From the NCBI RefSeq assembly GCF_022024035.1, contig NZ_CP091787.1, forward strand, positions 310,001 to 374,000: 64,000 nt of DNA. The letters are read 5' to 3'. The stretch comes from Prevotella sp. E13-17 (lineage in GTDB: Bacteria; Bacteroidota; Bacteroidia; Bacteroidales; Bacteroidaceae). Both the position numbers and the translations under genes were made by a program. The notes beneath the pieces were generated by a model that saw only the letters and a program-made list of their open reading frames with translations, ran no database searches and had not been told where the DNA came from. Shown here piece after piece: positions 27,994 to 35,618 of this stretch. How positions within the stretch are numbered: position 1 is the stretch's first letter; every line of letters begins with the position of its first letter.

Positions 27994-29099
27994 AACAGCC
28001 AAGAATCATTATCAGTGGAGGTGGAACAGGAGGTCATATCTTTCCTGCTGTCTCAATCGCAAATGCTATTCGTGAACTTTGTCCCGATGCGCAGATATTG
28101 TTTGTCGGCGCACAAGGCAGAATGGAGATGCAGCGTGTGCCTCAGGCCGGCTACGAGATAAAGGGTCTGCCCATCATGGGCTTTGATCGTAAGAACTTAT
28201 TAAAGAACATCAAAGTGCTCTACCATGTGTGGAAGAGTCAGCGCATGGCTAAAGCGATTATCCGCGATTTCCAGCCGCAAGTGGCTGTCGGTGTGGGCGG
28301 CTATGCCAGTGGTCCTACGTTGAACATGGCTGCCTCAATGGGGGTGCCCTGTCTGATACAGGAACAGAACAGTTATGCTGGTGTTACTAATAAACTGTTG
28401 GCAAAGAAGGCTTCGAAGATTTGTGTGGCCTATGAGGGCATGGAGCGTTTCTTCCCGGCAGAGAAGATAATGATGACTGGCAATCCTGTGCGCCAGGCAT
28501 TGCTCGACTCGAAGGTGACACGTGAGGAGGCCTTGAACTCGTTTGGGCTGAGTCTGGATAAGAAAACGGTGCTGTTGGTGGGAGGTAGCCTAGGGGCTCG
28601 CACCATCAATGAGAGTGTGCTGCAGCATTTAGACGAGATTGCCAGCTCTGGCGTGCAGTTCATCTGGCAGACAGGTAAGTACTACAGTGAGCAGATTGCT
28701 GCAGTGCTGAAAGAGAAAGGGCAGCCCGAGAACTTGCGTGTCATGGACTTTATCAGTGATATGGCTGCTGCCTATAAGGCTGCCGACCTTGTTATCAGTC
28801 GTGCGGGCGCCAGTTCTATCTCAGAGTTCTGCCTGATAGGAAAGGCTGTCATCCTCGTACCCAGTCCGAATGTGGCTGAAGATCATCAGACGAAGAATGC
28901 AATGGCCTTGGTGAATCGTGGTGCAGCCCTGTTTGTGAAAGATGCTGAGGCACAGGAAAAACTGATACCTCTTGCCATTAAGACCGTCGCTGATGATGCA
29001 TGTCTGAAGAACTTGCGTGAGAATGTACTGAAGCTGGCATTGCCAAATTCTGCAGAGGTGATAGCCAAGGAGGTACTGAAGTTAGCAAAAGAAAAATAA
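27990..29099 (+). CDS. murG: UDP-GlcNAc--undecaprenyl-pyrophosphoryl-MurNAc-pentapeptide transferase
   Basis: The 369-residue peripheral membrane enzyme makes lipid II. The GT28 signatures ISGGGTGGHIFPAVSIA (about residues 7-23), GVGGYASGPTL, EQNSYAGVTNK and the C-terminal SRAGASSISEF are present. It follows ftsW with a 4-bp overlap and precedes murC by 7 bp, the standard order. Confidence 0.96.
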   Translation: MKQPRIIISGGGTGGHIFPAVSIANAIRELCPDAQILFVGAQGRMEMQRVPQAGYEIKGLPIMGFDRKNLLKNIKVLYHVWKSQRMAKAIIRDFQPQVAVGVGGYASGPTLNMAASMGVPCLIQEQNSYAGVTNKLLAKKASKICVAYEGMERFFPAEKIMMTGNPVRQALLDSKVTREEALNSFGLSLDKKTVLLVGGSLGARTINESVLQHLDEIASSGVQFIWQTGKYYSEQIAAVLKEKGQPENLRVMDFISDMAAAYKAADLVISRAGASSISEFCLIGKAVILVPSPNVAEDHQTKNAMALVNRGAALFVKDAEAQEKLIPLAIKTVADDACLKNLRENVLKLALPNSAEVIAKEVLKLAKEK

Positions 29100-29106
29100 T
29101 CATATA

Positions 29107-30483
29107 ATGGAAGCAAAAGATATTAAAGCCGTCTATTTCGTGGGTGCCGGTGGCATTGGTATGAGTGCTATCGTGCGCTATTTTATTCATCGTGGCCTGG
29201 TGGTTGCAGGTTATGATAAGACTCCATCAGATCTGACGAAGCAGTTAGAGAAGGAAGGGGCAAAGATTCACTATGAAGAGAATGTGGACGCTATACCTGC
29301 TGAATGCAAGGACCGAGAGCATTGCTTGGTGGTTTACACTCCGGCTATTCCTGCAGAACACAAAGAATTGGTGTATTTTCAGACCAATGGCTTTGAGGTG
29401 CAGAAGCGTGCTCAGGTGTTGGGCACACTGACACGGCAGATGAAAGGCCTCTGTGTGGCAGGTACGCATGGAAAGACCACCACGTCAAGCATGTGTGCTC
29501 ACATCATGCATCAAAGCAGTTTGGACTGTAATGCGTTTCTGGGTGGTATCACGAAGAACTATGGTACAAACTATATCGTCAGCGATTCAGAATATGTTGT
29601 GATCGAGGCTGATGAGTTTGACCGCTCGTTCCATTGGCTGACGCCATGGATGACGGTTATCACGGCAACTGATCCTGACCATCTTGATATCTATGGCACG
29701 AAAGAGGCCTATTTGGAGAGCTTCCGTCATTATACCGAGCTGATTCAGCCTGGTGGCGCTCTGATCATACACCGCGACCTGGAGATGAAAGAACATCTGC
29801 AGGATGGTGTGAAGCGGTATGACTATGCCTTGAACGAGGGAGATTTCCATGCTGAGAATATTCGAATCGAGAACGGTGAGATAACATTTGATTTCGTGTC
29901 TCCGATTGAGTCGGTGAAGGATGTGCAGTTGGGCCATCCTATCCCCATCAATGTGGAGAATGGAGTGGCTGCCATGGCTATGGCACAATTGGCTGGCTGT
30001 ACGGCAGATGAACTACGCCAGGGCATGAAGACCTACGGAGGCGTGGACCGTCGTTTTGACTTTAAAATCAAGACAGACAAGTTAGTGCTTCTTTCTGACT
30101 ATGCACACCATCCAAAGGAGATTTATCAGAGTGCACGCAGTATTCGTCAACTATATAAAGGCCGTCATATTACAGCCATCTTTCAACCACATCTCTATAC
30201 GCGAACTCGTGACTTCTATCGGGATTTCGCTGAGGCTCTAAGTCAGTTGGACGAAGTCATCCTGACAGAGATATATCCTGCACGCGAGTTGCCTATCGAA
30301 GGTGTCAGCTCGCAGTTGATCTATGATAATCTGGCTCCCGGTGTCGAGAAGCATCTGGTTAACAAATCAGACGTGCTGCCTATGATAAAGAGTCGTGATT
30401 TCGATGTGTTGATTATCCTTGGTGCTGGTGACCTGGACGCTCAGGTTCCAGAGATAGCAGAGATACTTAAAGCAAGATTGTAA
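29107..30483 (+). CDS. murC: UDP-N-acetylmuramate--L-alanine ligase
   Basis: This 458-residue cytosolic Mur ligase adds the first L-alanine to UDP-MurNAc. It has the N-terminal nucleotide motif VGAGGIGMSAI, the P-loop AGTHGKTTTSSM, the central EADEFDRSF and TATDPDHLDIYG, and the C-terminal DYAHHPKEI and FQPHLYTRTRDF. The start is ATG 29107. Note that murF, murB and ddl are not in this cluster, as is usual in Bacteroidetes. Confidence 0.96.
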   Translation: MEAKDIKAVYFVGAGGIGMSAIVRYFIHRGLVVAGYDKTPSDLTKQLEKEGAKIHYEENVDAIPAECKDREHCLVVYTPAIPAEHKELVYFQTNGFEVQKRAQVLGTLTRQMKGLCVAGTHGKTTTSSMCAHIMHQSSLDCNAFLGGITKNYGTNYIVSDSEYVVIEADEFDRSFHWLTPWMTVITATDPDHLDIYGTKEAYLESFRHYTELIQPGGALIIHRDLEMKEHLQDGVKRYDYALNEGDFHAENIRIENGEITFDFVSPIESVKDVQLGHPIPINVENGVAAMAMAQLAGCTADELRQGMKTYGGVDRRFDFKIKTDKLVLLSDYAHHPKEIYQSARSIRQLYKGRHITAIFQPHLYTRTRDFYRDFAEALSQLDEVILTEIYPARELPIEGVSSQLIYDNLAPGVEKHLVNKSDVLPMIKSRDFDVLIILGAGDLDAQVPEIAEILKARL

Positions 30484-30492
30484 TAATTACGT

Positions 30493-31224
30493 ATGAAGAA
30501 AGTCGTCATCATCCTTCTCAGCCTCTTGATTGCGGTTTATCTGGTATTCGTTTTCTTGACAAAGCAGAATCCAGAAGGACCAGATATGGTGTGCAAGGGC
30601 GTGAAGATAGAGATTGCTCAGGAAGGAGAGGTGGGCTTCTTGACCGTTGAGGATGTTAAAAAGATACTCACGGTTGAGCAGTTGAATCCGCAAGGGTTGA
30701 TGATGAGTGAAGTGAACACCCGACTTATTGAGGAGAAATTAGCATCAAAGGATCTGGTTGAAGGCGCTGAATGCTATAAAGCGCAGGATGGAATGGTGCA
30801 TGTCGTTATCAAACAGCGTATCCCCGTGATAAGGGTGATGGGCGATAACGGAGACGATTATTTCCTTGACAGTCGTGGACAGCGTATGCCTCACACCGAC
30901 TATTCATGCAATCTCTTGATAGCTACAGGTCATATAAACATGAAGTATAGTGAGAAGGTTTTAGGACCTGTGGCCAATATTCTGCGTAAGAATGAGTTCT
31001 GGAATGATCAGATAGTGCAGTTGAACGTGCTGGCAGATGGTACCATAGAAATGGTTCCACGTGTGGGTGACCATATTATATATATAGGGCAGCCAATCAA
31101 TCTTCGCACGAAGTTGGACCGGCTATGGAAGTTCTATGTCTATGGTTTAAATCAGGCAGGATGGAACAAATACTCATACATCAATGTAGAGTTTGATAAT
31201 CAGATAATATGTAAGCGAAAATAA
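30493..31224 (+). CDS. ftsQ: Cell division protein FtsQ
   Basis: The 243-residue bitopic protein has a short cytosolic start, one membrane helix (about residues 4-21) and a periplasmic POTRA-like then beta domain (VEDVKKILTVEQLNPQGL; VVIKQRIPVIRVMG; YFLDSRGQRMP). FtsQ links early and late division proteins. Assignment rests on topology, the POTRA region and its position between murC and ftsA. It lies 9 bp after murC. Confidence 0.9.
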   Translation: MKKVVIILLSLLIAVYLVFVFLTKQNPEGPDMVCKGVKIEIAQEGEVGFLTVEDVKKILTVEQLNPQGLMMSEVNTRLIEEKLASKDLVEGAECYKAQDGMVHVVIKQRIPVIRVMGDNGDDYFLDSRGQRMPHTDYSCNLLIATGHINMKYSEKVLGPVANILRKNEFWNDQIVQLNVLADGTIEMVPRVGDHIIYIGQPINLRTKLDRLWKFYVYGLNQAGWNKYSYINVEFDNQIICKRK

Positions 31225-31239
31225 AACAGATAAAACAGT

Positions 31240-32688
31240 ATGGCAGAATTTAAAGATTTTATTGTTGCAATAGAACTCGGTTCATCAAAGGTGACGGGTA
31301 TTGCGGGACAAAAGAAACCTGACGGCAGCATTAGCGTGCTGGCAATGGTGAACGAAAGTTCGTCTGCGTTTATCCGTAAGGGCGTTGTTTATAACATCGA
31401 CAAAACGGCTCAATGTCTGACAAGCATCATTAAGAAACTGGAAGCTCAGCTTAAGACGCGTATCACACAGGTTTTTGTGGGCGTCGGTGGACAGTCGATT
31501 CGTAGCGTGCGTAACACGGTTTCAAGGGATTTGCCTGACGATGGAATCATCACACAGGAGATGGTGGTTGAGTTGATGGATGAGAACCGCGCACTGGATT
31601 ATCCGGATCAGAAGATTCTGGATGTGGCGGAACAGGAGTATCGCGTTGACACGCAATTACAGATGGATCCCGTGGGTATTCGCGCTGCACATCTGGAAGG
31701 AAACTTCCTGAACATTCTGGAGCGTAAGGCGTTCTTCCAAAACCTGAACAAGTGTTTTGAATCGGCGCAGATCAATGTTGCAGAGATGTATCTGGCTCCT
31801 TTGGCTCTTGCCAATGCGGTACTGACAGAGGCCGAGAAACGCTCGGGATGTGCATTGGTTGACATTGGTGCAGATACGACAACAGTCTCTGTGTTCTGGA
31901 AGAATGTGCTTCGTCATTTGGCTGTTATACCTTTGGGTTCTAACAATATCACCAAGGATATTACCTCCTTGCAGATGGAAGACAATGAGGCCGAGCAGAT
32001 GAAGTTGAAATATGCATCGGCTTACACGGACAATGGTGAGATTGACCCGACGCTGAAATACTCTATCAGTGCCGACAGACAGGTGGACAGCCGTCAATTC
32101 ATTGAGTTGGTAGAGGGACGCGTTGAGGAGATAATAGAGAATGTACGCTATCAGATTCCTGCTGAATACTACGATAAGTTGTTGGGAGGTATCATCCTGA
32201 CAGGTGGAGGCTCTAATATGAAAAACATAGAGCATGCCTTCACTATATATACGCATATAGAAAAGGTGCGCGTGGCTAAATTTGTCACGATGACAATCAA
32301 TTCGACAAATGAGGCTATCAAAGCCCGCAATGGTATGTATAATACTGTTTTGGGACTCTTGGCTAAGGGAGACATGAATTGCGCTGGAAGCTTTATTGAT
32401 CCAGATGGCAATCTTTTCGAAGGACAGAGCACTCCACAGCCTGTCGGTCTTGACCGTCGTCCTCGTCAGCCTCATGAGATTGAGGCTGGTGTTATTCGTT
32501 CTTCTCAGGAAGAAGAGCTTGCCGAGAAGGAACGTATCAGAAAAGAGGAGGAAGAGGAACTTGCCGCTGAGAGGGAACGTTTGAGATTAGAAGAGGAAGA
32601 GCGCAAAAAACGTAAAGAGAATAGTGCGCTGAATAAGTTAGGCAAGAAGCTTAACCGTTTCTTCCAGAAGTTAACTGAAGATGAATAA
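31240..32688 (+). CDS. ftsA: Cell division protein FtsA
   Basis: The 482-residue actin-like protein tethers FtsZ to the membrane. ATPase-fold motifs are visible (IVAIELGSSKVTGI near the start, ALVDIGADTTTVSVF in the middle, GGIILTGGGSNMKNIE later). After about residue 390 there is a long linker very rich in Glu, Arg and Lys, then a C-terminal amphipathic helix, NKLGKKLNRFFQKL, fit for membrane binding. The linker is longer than in E. coli FtsA. It precedes ftsZ by 21 bp. Confidence 0.95.
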   Translation: MAEFKDFIVAIELGSSKVTGIAGQKKPDGSISVLAMVNESSSAFIRKGVVYNIDKTAQCLTSIIKKLEAQLKTRITQVFVGVGGQSIRSVRNTVSRDLPDDGIITQEMVVELMDENRALDYPDQKILDVAEQEYRVDTQLQMDPVGIRAAHLEGNFLNILERKAFFQNLNKCFESAQINVAEMYLAPLALANAVLTEAEKRSGCALVDIGADTTTVSVFWKNVLRHLAVIPLGSNNITKDITSLQMEDNEAEQMKLKYASAYTDNGEIDPTLKYSISADRQVDSRQFIELVEGRVEEIIENVRYQIPAEYYDKLLGGIILTGGGSNMKNIEHAFTIYTHIEKVRVAKFVTMTINSTNEAIKARNGMYNTVLGLLAKGDMNCAGSFIDPDGNLFEGQSTPQPVGLDRRPRQPHEIEAGVIRSSQEEELAEKERIRKEEEEELAAERERLRLEEEERKKRKENSALNKLGKKLNRFFQKLTEDE

Positions 32689-32709
32689 CCTCAAAAAAAC
32701 GAAGAAATT

Positions 32710-34035
32710 ATGTTAGAATTCAGTAAAACAAACGATATACTTGACTTCGGAATGCCCGAAGAGCGTCATAGCATCATTAAGGTCATCGGCGTTGGTGGTG
32801 GCGGTGGTAACGCTGTAAATCACATGTATAGGGAAGGCATTCATGATGTGACTTTTGTGGTATGTAATACCGATAATCAGGCACTTAATGATTCGCCAGT
32901 GCCTGTCAAGTTGCAGTTGGGCAGCGAGGGACTTGGCGCAGGCAACCGTCCGGCTAAGGCACGTGCGGCTGCTGAGGAGAGTATCGATCAGATTCGTCAG
33001 ATGCTGAGCGACGGTACTCGCATGACCTTCATCACTGCTGGTATGGGTGGCGGAACGGGTACCGGCGCGGCGCCAGTCATTGCTCGTGTGTCTAAGGAGA
33101 TGGGTATCCTGACCGTTGGTATCGTGACCATTCCTTTCCGCTTTGAGGGGAACAAGAAAATAGACCAGGCCCTTGATGGTGTCGAAGAGATGCACAAACA
33201 TGTTGATGCGCTGTTGGTGATCAATAACGAACGCCTGCGTGAGATTTATCCAGACCTGTCGTTCCTCGATGCGTTTGGAAAGGCAGACGATACGTTGTCG
33301 GTAGCAGCCAAGTCAATAGCCGAAATTATTACCTTGCATGGCACGATGAACCTCGACTTCAACGATGTGAAGACCGTGCTGCAGGATGGTGGCGTGGCGA
33401 TTATGTCAACTGGCTACGGTGAAGGCGAGGACCGTGTGAAGAAAGCTATAGATGATGCACTCAACTCACCGCTCCTTAACGATAATGATATCTTCAACTC
33501 TAAGAAGATTCTGTTGAATATCTCGTTCAGTCACCAGAAGGACTCTAAGGATAATTTCATGATGGAAGAGATGAACTATGTGCATGAGTTCATGGACAAG
33601 TTCGGTGACTTCGAAATCAAGTGGGGTGTGGCTATCGATCCTAATCTGGGAAAGAAGGTGAAGGTGACCATCTTGGCTACAGGCTTTGGTGTGCAGAATG
33701 TGGATGGCATGGAGGAACGCATGTTGAAACAGCAGACGCGTGAAGAAGCCAACCGTATTGCAGAAGAACAGGAGGCTGCTGCCAAACGCGAAGAGCGTCG
33801 TGGACTGTATTATAGCGAAAGTGACAATCAGAAAATACGCAAGCGCCGTCCTAATATTTATATTTTTGGTCCAGAGGATCTCGATAATGATGATGTGATC
33901 TCGGCTGTTGAGTCGATACCTACATACAAACGTACACGCGAAGTGCTGGCCAGCATTGGCAATCCGGCACAAACGCAAACTCCCGAAACGCCCAATCAAA
34001 CAGATTATCAGCAGGGCGTCATCAGTTTTATTTAA
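32710..34035 (+). CDS. ftsZ: Cell division protein FtsZ
   Basis: The 441-residue tubulin homologue forms the cytokinetic ring. The GTP-binding tubulin signature GMGGGTGTGAAP is near residues 111-122, and the nucleotide motif VIGVGGGGGNAVNHM near 25-39. The short conserved tail peptide that binds FtsA appears to be IPTYKR at about 403-408, but it is not at the end: 33 further residues of low-complexity Pro/Thr/Gln sequence follow. It is the last gene of the dcw run, followed by a terminator. Confidence 0.97.
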   Translation: MLEFSKTNDILDFGMPEERHSIIKVIGVGGGGGNAVNHMYREGIHDVTFVVCNTDNQALNDSPVPVKLQLGSEGLGAGNRPAKARAAAEESIDQIRQMLSDGTRMTFITAGMGGGTGTGAAPVIARVSKEMGILTVGIVTIPFRFEGNKKIDQALDGVEEMHKHVDALLVINNERLREIYPDLSFLDAFGKADDTLSVAAKSIAEIITLHGTMNLDFNDVKTVLQDGGVAIMSTGYGEGEDRVKKAIDDALNSPLLNDNDIFNSKKILLNISFSHQKDSKDNFMMEEMNYVHEFMDKFGDFEIKWGVAIDPNLGKKVKVTILATGFGVQNVDGMEERMLKQQTREEANRIAEEQEAAAKREERRGLYYSESDNQKIRKRRPNIYIFGPEDLDNDDVISAVESIPTYKRTREVLASIGNPAQTQTPETPNQTDYQQGVISFI

Positions 34036-34060
34036 GCCGTAGTGCTGTTTTATTTCGCGT

Positions 34061-34100
34061 CCAGGCTGCTGAGCATCTGCTTAGTAGCCTGGCTTTTATA
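34061..34100. terminator. Terminator between ftsZ and recO
   Basis: Arms of 13 bp with two G-T wobbles (34061-34073 and 34080-34092, CCAGGCT outermost) and a 6-nt loop are followed by CTTTTAT. It ends the dcw cluster; recO converges on it with its stop at 34104. Confidence 0.8.
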
Positions 34101-34103
34101 CAC

Positions 34104-34829
34104 TCATTTGAAAAGTTCGCGAAGTATTGGAAGACAATGTAGTTCTGGAAATGCTGGCAGATGAATACGGTAGTAGATGAGCAAGTGATCTAACAGTTGG
34201 TTGCGTTCTTCATGCGACATCTGAAATAGATGCATGGTGGCAAGGTCCATACGCATCATGGTGCGGATAAGTCGAGCTTCCTGAGGCAGTAATATGTCGC
34301 GATGCACAGGAGGCTGTTTGCAGAATACCGCAGCGCGAAGATCAAAGTAGTCGCCATCGTTATAGTCGCTGATGTTTGGATAGAAACCCAAGAAGCGCGA
34401 TAGGTGCATCAAGAAAACCAAGTGAAAATTAGCATAGTCCTTTTGGCAGTTGTCCAGCCATTCAATGCCCGAGCGAATATAGTCGAACAAAGGCATATTC
34501 TGTTGTTCGTCTCGCAACGCATGTGAAAGAAACTCGCTGATGAACAGGCTGATGGCCATCTTGGAAGGTTCTCCGTGCAGAGAGGGCAGGGGCGTGAGAA
34601 AGTTAACCTCCTTTATCCTTTGCAGTTGTTCGTTGGGACGTATCTCTCCTTCGATAGTCAGCAGGGATAATGGCTGAAAATGCTGCTTCTTAATCTTTCC
34701 ACGAGCTGTCTTGGGCAGTCGTATAAAGAACGACATTCGCCCAGATTGGCGCGTAAACATATCGACGATAAGTTTTTGATCGCCATACCTAACTGTATGT
34801 AGTACAATAGCCTGCGTTTTTGTAAACAT
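34104..34829 (-). CDS. recO: DNA repair protein RecO
   Basis: The 241-residue cytosolic protein helps load RecA in the RecFOR pathway. The N-terminal OB-fold start QAIVLHTVRYGDQKLIVDMFT and the GFYPNISDYNDGDYFDLR segment fit RecO. The four-cysteine zinc finger of many RecO proteins is not visible; I believe Bacteroidetes members often lack it. The -7 box lies only 6 bp before the ATG, so the mRNA may be leaderless. Confidence 0.93.
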   Translation of the reverse strand: MFTKTQAIVLHTVRYGDQKLIVDMFTRQSGRMSFFIRLPKTARGKIKKQHFQPLSLLTIEGEIRPNEQLQRIKEVNFLTPLPSLHGEPSKMAISLFISEFLSHALRDEQQNMPLFDYIRSGIEWLDNCQKDYANFHLVFLMHLSRFLGFYPNISDYNDGDYFDLRAAVFCKQPPVHRDILLPQEARLIRTMMRMDLATMHLFQMSHEERNQLLDHLLIYYRIHLPAFPELHCLPILRELFK

Positions 34830-34834
34830 TGGGA

Positions 34835-34842
34835 CAAAATTA
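34835..34842 (-). promoter_or_regulatory. -7 box abutting the recO start codon
   Basis: TAATTTTG on the minus strand, ending 6 bp before the recO ATG at 34829. No -33 match is at the expected place. Confidence 0.55.
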
Positions 34843-34882
34843 GAAAAAAAACGGCAGAAAAATGAATTTTTATCGAAGAAAA

Positions 34883-34914
34883 TTTGGTGGAACGAGAAAA
34901 AAGCAGTACTTTTG
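34883..34914 (+). promoter_or_regulatory. Promoter of the tRNA-Glu/rpsT unit (TTTG-N20-TACTTTTG)
   Basis: TTTG at 34883-34886 and TACTTTTG at 34907-34914 with 20 bp between give one of the best consensus promoters in the window. It is 20 bp upstream of the tRNA. No other -7 box is seen between the tRNA and rpsT. Confidence 0.85.
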
Positions 34915-34934
34915 CACCCGCTTAAAAGGCGTCT

Positions 34935-35006
34935 GGTCCCTTCGTCTATCGGTTAGGACGAGAGATTTTCATTCTCTAAAGAGGAGTTCGACTCTCCTAG
35001 GGACTA
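34935..35006 (+). tRNA. tRNA-Glu (anticodon TTC)
   Basis: The 72-nt cloverleaf has acceptor arms GGTCCCT and AGGGACT (the first pair is G-T), an anticodon stem AGAGA/TCTCT with loop TTTTCAT giving anticodon TTC, a T arm AGGAG-TTCGACT-CTCCT and discriminator A. The CCA end is not encoded. Confidence 0.97.
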
Positions 35007-35015
35007 CGAAAGAAT

Positions 35016-35200
35016 AAAGGTTAAATCCGTCATCTGCACAGTGATGTGCTACTGGTGAAAACTAGGAAAGGGTGGCGGAGGATTTTTTTAGTTAAGGGAT
35101 TGGTCTGTAACTCATCGTTGTGAACCAGAACTGCTAACTAATCAAATCCGCCCAGGGCTGCTTTAGTGGCGTAAGACCCATAAGCTTTAATAACAATTAA
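35016..35200 (+). ncRNA. Structured RNA element / rpsT leader with two alternative pairings
   Basis: The 208 nt between tRNA-Glu and rpsT hold no open frame but clear folding. GGCGGA at 35074-35079 can pair upstream with TCCGTC (35026-35031), making a stem followed directly by seven T residues (35083-35089), or downstream with TCCGCC (35147-35152) in a stem extended by TAGTTA (35089-35094) with TAACTA (35135-35140). The pairings exclude each other, as in attenuators. Smaller hairpins include GCACA-GTGA-TGTGC. It could be an S20 autoregulatory leader, another attenuator, or an independent small RNA. I could not match it to a known family. Confidence 0.55.
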
Positions 35201-35214
35201 ATTTAAATTAAAAA

Positions 35215-35466
35215 ATGGCAAACCACAAATCATCGGTGAAGAGAATTCGCCAGGACAAGAAAAAGGCACTGCACAACAAGTATTATGCTAAGACCATGCG
35301 TAATGCAGTTCGCAAGTTGCGTGCTATGACTAACAAGGATGAGGCTGTTGCTCTCTTCCCCAAAGTACAGAAAATGCTGGATAAGCTGGCTAAGACTCAC
35401 GTTATTCACAAGAACAAGGCTTCAAACTTGAAGTCAAGCCTCGCTCTTCACGTGAACAAGCTCTAA
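35215..35466 (+). CDS. rpsT: 30S ribosomal protein S20
   Basis: The 83-residue basic protein binds 16S rRNA in the small subunit. The start [17 protein letters not shown] and the later [13 protein letters not shown] are typical of S20. It is preceded by a long structured leader and an A/T-rich initiation region with no Shine-Dalgarno site, and is followed 30 bp downstream by a strong terminator. S20 represses its own translation in E. coli; whether the leader here does that is open. Confidence 0.96.
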   Translation: MANHKSSVKRIRQDKKKALHNKYYAKTMRNAVRKLRAMTNKDEAVALFPKVQKMLDKLAKTHVIHKNKASNLKSSLALHVNKL

Positions 35467-35495
35467 AAGAAACGTTTGTAGAGTAAACAATACAG

Positions 35496-35531
35496 TCCGC
35501 ATAGACATTTATGTTTATGCGGATTTTTTTT
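35496..35531 (+). terminator. Intrinsic terminator of rpsT
   Basis: A 12-bp stem (35496-35507 with 35512-35523, one G-T pair) with a 4-nt loop TTTA is followed by eight T residues. Confidence 0.92.
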
Positions 35532-35586
35532 GTTTTCAATGCGTAAAATAATAATTATTTTATTCGCTTAAGTCACTTTTTTTTTG

Positions 35587-35594
35587 TAATTTTG
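35587..35594 (+). promoter_or_regulatory. -7 box for gyrB
   Basis: TAATTTTG, 24 bp before the gyrB ATG at 35619. No TTG lies 19-21 bp upstream; the region is very A/T rich. Confidence 0.65.
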
Positions 35595-35618
35595 CACCCT
35601 ATAAAGCTTTTTTGAAAT

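Noticed and set aside
35016..35200. Cobalamin riboswitch
   Set aside because: A stretch with GGTGAAAAC looked similar, but the B12 box and the usual GCCACTG-like 3' region are missing, and the downstream gene is rpsT.
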